From Sulfoacidibacillus thermotolerans (lineage in GTDB: Bacteria; Bacillota; Bacilli; Alicyclobacillales; SLC66), in the NCBI RefSeq assembly GCF_003144315.1, contig NZ_MPDK01000003.1, forward strand, positions 1-64,000: 64,000 nt of DNA. The letters run 5' to 3'. Shown here in pieces: positions 19,504 through 27,957 of the stretch; the stretch's first letter is position 1; each line of letters begins with the position of its first letter. Position numbers and translations under genes: made by a program. The notes below the pieces were generated by a model. It was given only the letters and a program-made list of their open reading frames with translations. It ran no database searches and was not told the DNA's origin.

Positions 19504-19902
19504 ATGTCGATTGAACTGGGCAGCAAATTGGAAGGTAAGGTGACAGGGATTACTCATTTTGGCGCCTTTGTATTATTGCCGGGTGGGGAAACTGGTCTCG
19601 TTCACATCTCAGAAATTGCGGATTCGTATGTGCGCGACATCAATGAACATTTGAAAGTCAACGATCCCGTGACGGTGAAAGTGATCAATGTTGACAATGG
19701 AAAGATCGGACTTTCTATTCGTCAAGCGATTGATAATCCTGCACCACAGCGGTCACATCGACCGCGTAACAATGAGCGCATGGGCGGTAGGCAGACTTTT
19801 GAAGATAAGATGTTGCGATTTATGAAAGACAGTGAAGACCGATTGCAAGCGCTTAAACGCAGCGAGTCAAAGCGTGGAGGTAGAGGCGGTCGGAGAAGTT
19901 AG
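19504..19902 (+). CDS. yabR: S1-domain RNA-binding protein YabR
   Basis: This is a small protein with one S1 RNA-binding domain (about residues 3-75), beginning LGSKLEGKVTGITHFGAFVLLPGGETGLVHISE and ending GKIGLSIRQAI. A basic, Gly/Arg-rich tail (SKRGGRGGRRS) follows. It resembles polynucleotide phosphorylase S1 domains and general stress protein 13. The GGGGG ribosome-binding sequence at 19486-19490 lies in the loop of a 6-bp hairpin (AAAGAG/CTCTTT, 19481-19496), about 14 bases before the ATG, which is unusually far. It has its own consensus promoter. Confidence 0.92.
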   Translation: MSIELGSKLEGKVTGITHFGAFVLLPGGETGLVHISEIADSYVRDINEHLKVNDPVTVKVINVDNGKIGLSIRQAIDNPAPQRSHRPRNNERMGGRQTFEDKMLRFMKDSEDRLQALKRSESKRGGRGGRRS

Positions 19903-19988
19903 TGCCCTAGAAGTGCTGAGTAACTGGCCCAGTTTGATGGACCTGCGAAAGAGCTTTAGGACTATATTCCATTTTATGTGATATTAGC

Positions 19989-20025
19989 ATGAAGAAGCGC
20001 CGACTAGTTATCGGCGCTTCTTCAT
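19989..20025. terminator. Bidirectional terminator between yabR and cmpA
   Basis: ATGAAGAAGCGCCGA (19989-20003) and TCGGCGCTTCTTCAT (20011-20025) form a perfect 15-bp stem with a 7-base loop between convergent genes. T-runs are weak on both sides, but the stem is strong. Confidence 0.75.
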
Positions 20026-20036
20026 ATTGCATTTGA

Positions 20037-20159
20037 TCAAGTAGGGTCATTCTGCGTGGTGCGCCGATATTTATAATACACACGGTTTAACATGAGCACA
20101 GAACGCTTATCTCCATCGCGAAACGCCCGCAGGAGTTGGTTTTTAAGCCAATTCGGCAT
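20037..20159 (-). CDS. cmpA: Cortex morphogenetic protein CmpA
   Basis: CmpA is a very short spore protein that targets SpoIVA for ClpXP degradation in cells with defective coats. The 40-residue product begins MPNWLKNQLLRAFRDGD and ends KYRRTTQNDPT, matching my memory of the B. subtilis MPNWL...KAF...Y(F)YRKK pattern. The open frame extends upstream to 20231 and would overlap the dCMP deaminase gene. ATG 20159 is preferred because AAGGGG lies about 9 bases upstream and the product then equals the family. It lies downstream of the deaminase on the same strand. Confidence 0.85.
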   Translation of the reverse strand: MPNWLKNQLLRAFRDGDKRSVLMLNRVYYKYRRTTQNDPT

Positions 20160-20193
20160 AATGAGCATCCCCTTGTGAAACATGGATACTTTA

Positions 20194-20634
20194 CTATACG
20201 CCGTGATCAGATAAATGCCCCAAGTGGACAAGGGTTACGTTGGCTTGTGCAAATAATTCAAGCGCATAGGGATCGACGTGGTACTCTTCCCCGTAAATCA
20301 CTTTTGCAATGCCCGCTTGAATGATCTGTTTTGTGCATTGTAAACAGGGGAAATGCGTGACGTAAAGCTCTGCACCACGTGTGCTAACGCCAAATTTCGC
20401 GCATTGCAAAATGGCGTTACTCTCTGCGTGCACAGTTCGGATGCAGTGACCATCAACTACTTTACAGCCGACGTCGAGACAGTGCACATCTCCAGAAACA
20501 CTGCCATTGTATCCAGAAGAAATGATTCGCTTCTCACGTACAATCATTGCACCTACTTGTTTGCGATTGCAAGTACTGCGCATCGCAACGAGCTTTGCCA
20601 TCTCCATAAAATACTCATCCCACGGTTTTCTCAT
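20194..20634 (-). CDS. Deoxycytidylate deaminase family protein (ComEB-like)
   Basis: This enzyme deaminates dCMP to dUMP for thymidylate synthesis. It is a zinc-dependent member of the cytidine deaminase fold. It has the catalytic HAE in RTVHAESNAI and the zinc-binding PCLQC, as well as the typical start KPWDEYFMEMAKLVAMRSTC. The length of 146 aa is normal. AAAGGGAGAG precedes the ATG. B. subtilis has comEB in the late competence operon; here the gene stands alone with cmpA between yabR and spoIIE. A competence role should not be assumed. Confidence 0.93.
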   Translation of the reverse strand: MRKPWDEYFMEMAKLVAMRSTCNRKQVGAMIVREKRIISSGYNGSVSGDVHCLDVGCKVVDGHCIRTVHAESNAILQCAKFGVSTRGAELYVTHFPCLQCTKQIIQAGIAKVIYGEEYHVDPYALELFAQANVTLVHLGHLSDHGV

Positions 20635-20794
20635 GAGCTCTCCCTTTACTTCGTAAATTCAATGAATGTCGATTCTTAGTATCCCTAAAAACGCGAAAGC
20701 TCGCAATGGGAAACTGTTATTCACGCGATTTCTGGCTTTTTCTTGCGAAACGATGGTCATTTTGTCGGTAAATTTATAGGTACGAAGAACAGGC

Positions 20795-20828
20795 TTTGAC
20801 AAACTTCGCTGCTCGGTCCATCTACAAT
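20795..20828 (+). promoter_or_regulatory. spoIIE-type promoter with 21-bp spacer
   Basis: TTGACA (20796-20801) and TACAAT (20823-20828) are good SigA boxes but are 21 bases apart instead of 17. This is the unusual spacing known for Spo0A-dependent SigA promoters of spoIIE (21) and spoIIG (22) in B. subtilis. TTTGACA (20795-20801) also matches the inverted Spo0A box TTCGACA at 6 of 7 positions. TGTCGAT (20667-20673), further upstream, matches TGTCGAA at 6 of 7. Confidence 0.75.
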
Positions 20829-20868
20829 AAAGCTATTCTATTATCCTATGACCGGGTGGTGCGAATTT

Positions 20869-23439
20869 ATGCATTCAAAGAGTAAACAAAAACGTCGGAT
20901 GGGATACGGACATCGTCCTTCCATTCATTTGGTGTCTGCAACGTCGGATTCGCGTTCGCATGGAATGCCTCCACAGGTTGATTTCTCACAATCAACACCC
21001 AGTTCATTTGGACAATTTCTGCTTCGGGCGAGGTATTTATTGCTTGCCCTTGTGGGGGGGTATTTGATGGGACGGGCGGTGATTCTCAATACGTTAACGC
21101 CATTTGCACTGGCTGGCTACGCAGTGTCTCTCCACATGCGCAAGGGGACTTCATGGTCTGTCGGGATCGGGTTGTTATTAGGTTCGTTATCTGCGATGTC
21201 GGCAGGGGCGAATCCCATCTTGCTTCTCGCGATGCTGGTAAGTTATCGCTTCCTGATGTACTTTTTCACACGCTGGGATCGAGTGGATGTTCATGCAATT
21301 CCGTTTCTCGTATTTGCAGTCGATGCGGGATTTCGCATTGGTTTTGTGTTGCCGACCTCTCATCTCGATCTATTCTCTGTTGGGATGGCAATTGTGGATG
21401 GAGTATTGGCATTCCTCTTGACTCTTATGTTCCTTCAACTCCCCCCTTTATTAACTGCTGCACGGGCAAAAAAACAGTGGCAGACTGATGAGGTAATCGG
21501 GCTAGTCATTTTACTGGCCTCATTGATGACCGGATTACAAGGAGTTGAAATTCATGGAATTTCATTGGAAGGGCTGTTTGCGCGTTATCTAGTGGTGCTT
21601 TTCGCGGCAGTAGGTGGAGCTGGCATTGGGGGTACTGTTGGAATTGTTACAGGGGTGATCCTTTCGCTTGGGACCTTAACCATGAGTCCCTTGATCGGAG
21701 TGCTTGGTTTCGCTGGTGTATTAGCAGGCTTGTTGCGTGAGGGCAAGCGATTTTTCAGTGGGGTAGGTTTTCTTGTTGGATCTGCTGTACTAGCGCTCTA
21801 TTCTGCACATCCAGCGCAAGCTTGGCAGAGTATATGGTTGTCTGCTTTCGCGGTCTTATTGTTTTATCTTACGCCAAAATCGTTATTTGCAGCTCTAGCT
21901 CGTGTTACACCTGGAACTGCCGATCATACGTTGCGTCAACAGGAGCATGTGCGTCGCATTAAGGCCATGATGACGAGTCGCATCGAGGAGGTGGCTACAG
22001 TTTTTTCAGAACTAGGCGCCTCTTTTGCAAGTGCGATTGAAACTCCCAAACATCTTGAGGATAAATCAGAACATGCCATTGAATTGAGCAAAAATGAAAT
22101 CTGCATGTCTTGTCGACGCTTTGAACGATGCTGGCAAAGGGAGCCTGATCACACGCTTGCCGAATTTAGAGAGGCACTGCAGCAGTTGGAGAAAGACGGT
22201 GATCTAAGTTTGCAAAATGTCCCGAAACCCTTTTATAGTCGCTGCATCAAACTAGATCGCATCTTACCGGCTTTAAAGCGCGCAGAGATCATGGCGGCCA
22301 GAGAACATGTACTGCTGCGTCAGGTGCGTGAAAGTAGGCAATTAGTAGCATCACAACTCGTTGGAGTCGGAGCGATTATGCGTGATTTAGCTCAAGAAAT
22401 TAAACGCGAAGAAGGGACGAGTCGCAAACAAGAAGCACAGATTATGGCGACATTAGAGAAGCTAGGACTAGAGGTACAAGGAGTAGATATTATCTCGTTG
22501 GAAGAAGGAAAGGTGGAGATTGAAGTCTTGCAGATGCACCCATCAGGACACGATGAGTGTGGAAAACTGATTGCACCCCTACTGTCTGAAGTACTCGGCG
22601 AGACGATTACAGTGAAAAAGACAGACCCTTCTCCTGATGGTTCTTATCAAGTTGTAACATTAGCTTCAGCCAAACGGTTTCAAGTCAGTTCTGGGTATGC
22701 CAGCGCAGCAAAAGATGGGACACTCCAGAGTGGAGATTTCTTTAATGTGGTCGACGTAGGCAACGGGCGTTTCGCGCTTGCTCTTAGTGATGGAATGGGC
22801 AATGGTGAGCGAGCGCATAGTGAATCAAGTGCAGCGGTATCTATCGTCCAGCAGGTGCTAAAAGCGGGTTTTGATGAAACTCTAGCGATTAAAACCGTGA
22901 ATTCGGCACTGCTCTTACGCACAGATCAAGAAATGTATGCCACCCTTGATTTAGCGATCGTAGATCTATTTACAGCGCAAACTGAATTCTTAAAAGTGGG
23001 TTCTGTGCCGAGCTATATCAAGCAGGGCAAACGTGTGCAGGTTCTACATGGGCAAAGCATTCCGATTGGAATTCTTACAGATATTGAGGTTCAAACGCAA
23101 CATGTGTCTCTCGCTGAGGGAGATATCGTGATTTTCATGTCGGATGGGGTAGTAGAGGCTGTCTCGCATTTACAAGATCCAGATGGATGGATTCAGAGAC
23201 AATTGGAACGTTTTGATTCTGAAGATCCGCAAATTGTGGCTGATCTCTTGTTAGAGTCGAGTGTTCGGGCGGCAGGAGGTGTGATTAAGGACGATATGAC
23301 TATTCTTTGTGCGAAAATTGAAAAATTTAGACCAGAATGGTCTACGATTCGTTTGCCAGATTTACCTACGATACGAAGTAAAAAGGATCGTAATCGACCA
23401 AAGTCTTCTGAACGACACCGACAACTCGTTCAGGTTTAG
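20869..23439 (+). CDS. spoIIE: Stage II sporulation protein E, PP2C-type phosphatase
   Basis: SpoIIE dephosphorylates SpoIIAA, activating SigF in the forespore, and interacts with FtsZ at the polar septum. About ten N-terminal membrane segments (residues about 45-330) are followed by a central regulatory region with a Cys-rich patch (CMSCRRFERCW). A C-terminal PP2C domain follows, with LSDGMGNGERAHSES and FMSDGVVEA. ATG 20869 is chosen since GGGTGGTG lies 8 bases before it; ATG 20848 has no ribosome-binding site. The product is 856 aa, similar to B. subtilis (827). Confidence 0.96.
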   Translation: MHSKSKQKRRMGYGHRPSIHLVSATSDSRSHGMPPQVDFSQSTPSSFGQFLLRARYLLLALVGGYLMGRAVILNTLTPFALAGYAVSLHMRKGTSWSVGIGLLLGSLSAMSAGANPILLLAMLVSYRFLMYFFTRWDRVDVHAIPFLVFAVDAGFRIGFVLPTSHLDLFSVGMAIVDGVLAFLLTLMFLQLPPLLTAARAKKQWQTDEVIGLVILLASLMTGLQGVEIHGISLEGLFARYLVVLFAAVGGAGIGGTVGIVTGVILSLGTLTMSPLIGVLGFAGVLAGLLREGKRFFSGVGFLVGSAVLALYSAHPAQAWQSIWLSAFAVLLFYLTPKSLFAALARVTPGTADHTLRQQEHVRRIKAMMTSRIEEVATVFSELGASFASAIETPKHLEDKSEHAIELSKNEICMSCRRFERCWQREPDHTLAEFREALQQLEKDGDLSLQNVPKPFYSRCIKLDRILPALKRAEIMAAREHVLLRQVRESRQLVASQLVGVGAIMRDLAQEIKREEGTSRKQEAQIMATLEKLGLEVQGVDIISLEEGKVEIEVLQMHPSGHDECGKLIAPLLSEVLGETITVKKTDPSPDGSYQVVTLASAKRFQVSSGYASAAKDGTLQSGDFFNVVDVGNGRFALALSDGMGNGERAHSESSAAVSIVQQVLKAGFDETLAIKTVNSALLLRTDQEMYATLDLAIVDLFTAQTEFLKVGSVPSYIKQGKRVQVLHGQSIPIGILTDIEVQTQHVSLAEGDIVIFMSDGVVEAVSHLQDPDGWIQRQLERFDSEDPQIVADLLLESSVRAAGGVIKDDMTILCAKIEKFRPEWSTIRLPDLPTIRSKKDRNRPKSSERHRQLVQV

Positions 23440-23450
23440 AGAATAGAGTT

Positions 23451-23491
23451 CTCGCAAAAAGGGAATACTAGCCGTTAACCCGTTTTGCGAG
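23451..23491 (+). promoter_or_regulatory. Inverted repeat overlapping the yabS ribosome-binding site
   Basis: CTCGCAAAAAGGG (23451-23463) and CCCGTTTTGCGAG (23479-23491) pair at 12 of 13 positions. The right arm runs into GAGGAG, the Shine-Dalgarno of yabS. There is no T-run. It could be a weak end for spoIIE or a translational control element. Confidence 0.5.
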
Positions 23492-23503
23492 GAGTGATCG
23501 CGC

Positions 23504-24250
23504 GTGTGGACAGAAGTTACGTTAAAGCAAATTTTACTTATTACAGATGGATGTTCTAATGTCGGTACGGATCCTGTCTATGTGGCGCAAACCGCTCGTG
23601 AACAGGGCGTCACAGTCAGCGTCATCGGCATTTTAGACGATGGTGCACTTGGTGAACAGGGGCAGCGAGAAGCAGAAAACATCGCACAGGCGGGAGGTGG
23701 GATGTGTCGAATTATTCGAGCGGCAGATTTATCGCACACGATGCAAATGGTGACACAACGGACGATGCAGTTGACCCTACAACAGGTTGTAAACAAAGAA
23801 TTGCGACAGATTATGGGTCAAGATCAAACGGCATTACCCCCTGACCTACGGACAAAAGTTGCGCGGATGGTTGAGACTGGTACTGAAGAGGTGGAACTCC
23901 AGATCGCCTTAGTTGTCGATGTCTCTGCGAGCATGACAAGTAAGATGGCCTCGGTCAGAGAAGCGATTCGCGATTTGGAATTTGGACTTGCTGCACGCGG
24001 AGGAAGTCATCGGCTTGTAGTAGTGACTTATCCTGGGGTGTCAGGGGAAGATGCGCAGATGCTTCGCATGGAGGGTGAGAGTGTTGCGGATGCGGTGGGT
24101 GCGATGCGAACAGCGGGGAACACGCCAACTGGTCCTGCACTGCAACTGGCTGTTCGTGCACTTCGCGAGTTATCAGGGAATACGTCTACAACGTCGGCGG
24201 TAAGAAAGGCTGATGATGAAGAAGGACGTATGCGCCACTATGTCGTTTAA
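23504..24250 (+). CDS. yabS: VWA-domain protein YabS
   Basis: YabS is a von Willebrand factor A-like protein of unknown function linked to spoIIE and the kinase yabT. The 248-aa product contains two VWA-like segments: KQILLITDGCSNVGTDP near the N-terminus, and a more complete MIDAS-like site at residues about 135-145 (LVVDVSASMTSKM) with a later TPTGPAL. GTG 23504 follows GAGGAGTGATC. The 3' end overlaps yabT by 38 bases, so the two are probably translated together. Confidence 0.88.
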   Translation: MWTEVTLKQILLITDGCSNVGTDPVYVAQTAREQGVTVSVIGILDDGALGEQGQREAENIAQAGGGMCRIIRAADLSHTMQMVTQRTMQLTLQQVVNKELRQIMGQDQTALPPDLRTKVARMVETGTEEVELQIALVVDVSASMTSKMASVREAIRDLEFGLAARGGSHRLVVVTYPGVSGEDAQMLRMEGESVADAVGAMRTAGNTPTGPALQLAVRALRELSGNTSTTSAVRKADDEEGRMRHYVV

Positions 24251-25223
24251 TTTGCGAACGCAAGCGGCCTTCCCCGATCTGGCACCAGGGATGACCTTGC
24301 ATGGTCAGTGGGGAGGCCGTACTTATCGCATCATTCGATTGCTTGGGAGCGGTGCGAACGGGAAAGTTTATCTGGTTTGGCGAGGGCAGGAACGAGTGGC
24401 TTTAAAGATTGGGGAAGACCCAACGTCACTTGCTTTAGAGTATGAGCATCTGCGAGAAGTGACCGAAAAAATCCGCGCGTCAGGCATTGTTCCTCAGCTT
24501 TTTGAGTTAGAAGATGTCTGCATAGGGGAACGAACTTATCCTGTTTTACTTATGGAATGGATTGACGGGGTGGATCTTACACAGTTTGTCTCGCAGCGTG
24601 GCGAGCAGTGGATTGTGGTCTGTCTATGGAAAATGTTGCGTCTCATCGCTGTTTTGCATCAGCAAGGCTATGCGTTTTGTGACGTAAAACCTGCTAATTT
24701 ACTATTCGATTGGCAAAGCGCAAGTCCACGATTGGTCGACTTTGGCGGAGTGACACCGATTGGTCAGGCAGTACGAGAATACACGGAGCTCTATGACCGC
24801 GCTTGGTGGGGCCGCGGTACGCGCAAGGCGGATGAAGCGTATGACGCATTTGCATGTGCGATGCTTGGGCTGCAGTTGGCCCACCCCATTGCGAAGGGAG
24901 AGTTGGATCGCTTGCAAAAGAAAAGTCCAGCAGAGCGCAGTGCCTTTTTAGATCAACAATTGCGAGGCCCATGGCGAAATGAAGGACTGCGGAGAGCACT
25001 CTATGAACCACTTCAAGGAGGAATGAAATTAGAATCACTCTATGTAGCTCTTTTACCACTCTTACATCGCACAAACCCAGATCATGCGAGTAAAGCACAG
25101 TTGCCGATGCGCCGCAAGCAGCGCCGACACCGCAAGTTTGACGCGACAGACTGGGGGTTGCTCATCTCTGTCATCGCATTTACGCTCGCTATGTGTACAT
25201 TGTGGTGGATTGGCACTTTATAA
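24213..25223 (+). CDS. yabT: Serine/threonine protein kinase YabT
   Basis: YabT is a DNA-activated Hanks-type kinase of the forespore that phosphorylates RecA in B. subtilis. The 336-aa protein has the glycine loop LLGSGANGKVYLV, the catalytic Lys in VALKIG and the catalytic loop FCDVKPANLLFD. The metal-binding DFGG and a basic stretch (MRRKQRRHRKF) before one C-terminal membrane segment (GLLISVIAFTLAMCTLWWIG) are also present. There is no extracellular PASTA region, as expected. The start is uncertain between ATG 24213 and ATG 24240. Confidence 0.9.
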   Translation: MMKKDVCATMSFNLRTQAAFPDLAPGMTLHGQWGGRTYRIIRLLGSGANGKVYLVWRGQERVALKIGEDPTSLALEYEHLREVTEKIRASGIVPQLFELEDVCIGERTYPVLLMEWIDGVDLTQFVSQRGEQWIVVCLWKMLRLIAVLHQQGYAFCDVKPANLLFDWQSASPRLVDFGGVTPIGQAVREYTELYDRAWWGRGTRKADEAYDAFACAMLGLQLAHPIAKGELDRLQKKSPAERSAFLDQQLRGPWRNEGLRRALYEPLQGGMKLESLYVALLPLLHRTNPDHASKAQLPMRRKQRRHRKFDATDWGLLISVIAFTLAMCTLWWIGTL

Positions 25224-25282
25224 TCTAGATCATTTATAATGGTCTGCATATGAAAGAGTCATCAGGGAGCGGGGGATGGGTC

Positions 25283-26047
25283 GTGGACGAAGAGCGCGTG
25301 CTCCGACTCTGTATGCAGACAGGGTTGCTCTTGTTGCGTTATGGGGGTGAAACATCGCGCGTAGAAGAGACGATGGCGCATATGGCGATGGGGGCGGGTG
25401 CGCCGCCTGATAGCGTGCAAAGTTTTGTAACCCCAACAGGAATTTTTATATCGATGACTACAGATAATGGAACACTAACCCATTTAACACGCGTAACAGG
25501 ACCGGCCACGATGAATTTGGAGAAAGTGACATTGCTTAATGATTTATCGCGCCGCTTACAACGTGGCAATTGTACGGTTGACGAGGCATTCGCAGAACTT
25601 GATCGAATTGAGCAGGCACCGTTTATCTATCCTCGCTGGATGCAAATGGTGGCTTCGGCGCTTTCAAGTGGAAGTTTTACTATCATTCTTGGAGGCGCTG
25701 GCTCCGACTTTCTGTGGGGGGCTGTAGGGGGGCTAATTGCTCAGGAGACGACACGCTGGCTGACGCGGTATGCGCCGCGGTTTTTTTCTGTTTTGCTCGC
25801 CTCGCTGCTTGGGGCCTTGCTTGCGGTTTTAAGTAGTGCAATTGGCTATACGCATGATGAAGGCGCCATAATTATAGGCGCCATCTTGCCGTTACTCCCA
25901 GGACTTGCAGTCACGAATGCGATTCGTGATTTGCTAGCGGGGGATCTTTTAGCTGGTGTTGCACGTGGCGCAGAAGCCTTATTTACTTCTGTCGCAATTG
26001 CCATTGCAGTAGCAGTCGCGATTGGAATTAGTCCGCGACTAACTTAA
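25283..26047 (+). CDS. Threonine/serine exporter ThrE-type, large half (DUF1212)
   Basis: This belongs to the YjjP/ThrE N-terminal family, which with a smaller partner exports threonine, serine or dicarboxylates. A cytoplasmic region of about 110 residues (GLLLLRYGGETSRVEETM, TPTGIFIS) is followed by about five membrane segments. I prefer GTG 25283, which has GGGGGATGG upstream, over ATG 25250, which lacks a ribosome-binding site; the product is then 254 aa. It is followed by the small half at 26086. The pair is inserted between yabT and tilS relative to B. subtilis. Confidence 0.85.
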   Translation: MDEERVLRLCMQTGLLLLRYGGETSRVEETMAHMAMGAGAPPDSVQSFVTPTGIFISMTTDNGTLTHLTRVTGPATMNLEKVTLLNDLSRRLQRGNCTVDEAFAELDRIEQAPFIYPRWMQMVASALSSGSFTIILGGAGSDFLWGAVGGLIAQETTRWLTRYAPRFFSVLLASLLGALLAVLSSAIGYTHDEGAIIIGAILPLLPGLAVTNAIRDLLAGDLLAGVARGAEALFTSVAIAIAVAVAIGISPRLT

Positions 26048-26085
26048 CTGTACATACCAGGAAAGATCCGGAGAGGGGGAAAGCG

Positions 26086-26514
26086 GTGAACGTTTTTTTA
26101 AGTATGGTTGCAACAGTTGCTTTTGCGGTCCTATACCAAATTCCGCGAAAGGCAATTCTTCCTGTGGGTTTGCTCGGCATCGTAGCTGAATTGTTTTTGA
26201 TTGCTGCCTCTGAGGAACATGTGGGACTTGTAGCCGTGAGTTTTGCAGCGAGCCTCACGATTTCATTGCTTGGGGAAGGCTTTGCTCGTACTTTGCGAAT
26301 GCCAGTTACAATTTTCTCAGTGCCAGGAATTATTGTACTCGTGCCAGGAATGAACGCCTATCAGACGATGAAAGATTTTGTGACACATCAATTTATGCAA
26401 GGGATTGCTATGGGTACAGAGACGGCGTTGATTGCGGGTGCAATTGCTTCGGGGCTCGTGATGGCGGGCGTCCTCGCTCGATCGGTATGGAGGCCACGCA
26501 AAAATGTCGATTGA
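26086..26514 (+). CDS. Threonine/serine exporter ThrE-type, small half (YjjB/DUF3815)
   Basis: This 142-aa membrane protein has four hydrophobic segments and the family pattern QIPRKAILPVGLLG and SVPGIIVLVPGMNAYQTM. It is the usual partner of the YjjP-like half encoded just upstream. GTG 26086 follows GGAGAGGGGGAAAGC. Its end overlaps tilS by 11 bases. Export of amino acids is inferred from the family; organic acids are an alternative cargo. Confidence 0.87.
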   Translation: MNVFLSMVATVAFAVLYQIPRKAILPVGLLGIVAELFLIAASEEHVGLVAVSFAASLTISLLGEGFARTLRMPVTIFSVPGIIVLVPGMNAYQTMKDFVTHQFMQGIAMGTETALIAGAIASGLVMAGVLARSVWRPRKNVD

Positions 26515-27901
26515 AGAAAAGGTGGCTGCTGTGCTTGCTCCATGGGTACACGTCGCAAAACAGGCGGATGTGGTGGTGCTCATTGGCGTGAGTGGCGGTG
26601 TAGATTCGATGGTGTTATTTGATGTATTAGAACACTTGCGTCACACACTTGTTTTTCGATTAGTGGCATGCCATGTACACCATGGCTTACGTGGGACAGA
26701 GGCTGATCGCGATGCACGCGCAGTCCAAAATTTTGCCTTGCAACGCCACGTGGAATTTCGGATGATGCATGTGGATGTGCTTCAGAATCGACTACCAGGT
26801 GAATCGGAAGAGATGGCAGCACGGCGCTTGCGTTATGAGGCACTGAAAAATGTGGCAGATGAGTATGAAAGCTGTATCCTGGTCACAGCGCATCATGCCA
26901 ATGATCAAGTAGAAACGATGTTAGATCGAATTTTGCGCGGGACAGGTCCGTCCGGATTGCGCGCAATGCGAGAAGTGCGGCCGATTGGTAGGCATATCTT
27001 AGTGCGCCCTTTGCTTACACTATATAAGAACGATCTAATACAGTATGCACGTACGCGCAATCTCCCTTTTGTCGAGGACTCTAGTAATGCAGATCTGCGG
27101 TATCGAAGAAACCGGATAAGAAGGGAACTTCTCCCGTATCTTCGCACATCCTTTAATCCCAAAGTTGATCATGCATTACTGCAATTAGGTCGGATTGTTG
27201 CAGACGAGGATCAGTATTTAACAGGCGTTGCACGCGAACATATGTTGGCATGCACTCGTCGGACACACGATGGCACTTTGATTGCACGAGAGGATCTCTT
27301 GCGATTACCCATCGCTTTACAACGGCGTGTCATTAAATTAGTATTAGAGGGTATAGATGAAAGTGTCACATGGCAATATGCGGAGATTGAGAACCTTCTC
27401 GAGTTGGTTCGAAGCGAAAAAACACGCCGTATGATGTTACCACACGACTGGATGGTATTTACCACAGTTGACTTTTTACATATTGGGCGATTTGCGTCCC
27501 GAGGTGATTCGGAAGAATTTCCATGGAACCCATTCCCGCTGGATTGGTCCTCTTTTTTTTCTTTCCTTCGGTTTCATTGGCAAGTTGAAGCGAAGGTGGT
27601 CAAGCGTCCGATCGCGTATCCAACGTCCCATTTTGAGGCTTTTTTTGCGCGGTCGCGGGAAGAGTGTTTTATTTTTCGCCCATGGCGAGTAGGGGATCGA
27701 ATTGAGCCACTTGGCATGAAAGGGAGTAAACTCGTGTCTGACCTTTTTACAGAAGGCAAAGTGGAGCGCGTTTTGCGACCTTACTACCCATTGCTAACCC
27801 TTGGGGATGAAATTTTATGGGTGCCAGGTTTATGCCGTAGTCGCAGCCATTTGGTGGATAGCAAGACGGAGTTTGTTCAACAGATTGTATTTCGCGTATA
27901 G
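26504..27901 (+). CDS. tilS: tRNA(Ile)-lysidine synthetase
   Basis: TilS attaches lysine to C34 of tRNA-Ile(CAU), so that it reads AUA and not AUG; it is essential. The N-terminal PP-loop SGGVDSMVLFD is followed by HHGLRGTEADRDA, EMAARRLRYE, TAHHANDQVET and the GPSGLRAM region. A C-terminal lysidine-synthetase domain (FRPWRVGDRIEPLGMKGSKLVSDLF) closes the protein. The length is 465 aa. The start overlaps the exporter gene. It precedes hpt and ftsH, the conserved order. Confidence 0.96.
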   Translation: MSIEEKVAAVLAPWVHVAKQADVVVLIGVSGGVDSMVLFDVLEHLRHTLVFRLVACHVHHGLRGTEADRDARAVQNFALQRHVEFRMMHVDVLQNRLPGESEEMAARRLRYEALKNVADEYESCILVTAHHANDQVETMLDRILRGTGPSGLRAMREVRPIGRHILVRPLLTLYKNDLIQYARTRNLPFVEDSSNADLRYRRNRIRRELLPYLRTSFNPKVDHALLQLGRIVADEDQYLTGVAREHMLACTRRTHDGTLIAREDLLRLPIALQRRVIKLVLEGIDESVTWQYAEIENLLELVRSEKTRRMMLPHDWMVFTTVDFLHIGRFASRGDSEEFPWNPFPLDWSSFFSFLRFHWQVEAKVVKRPIAYPTSHFEAFFARSREECFIFRPWRVGDRIEPLGMKGSKLVSDLFTEGKVERVLRPYYPLLTLGDEILWVPGLCRSRSHLVDSKTEFVQQIVFRV

Positions 27902-27957
27902 TGATCTTTCATTGCATTCAGATGTAGCGTATGGTAAGGAGTTAGGGAGGAAGGATA

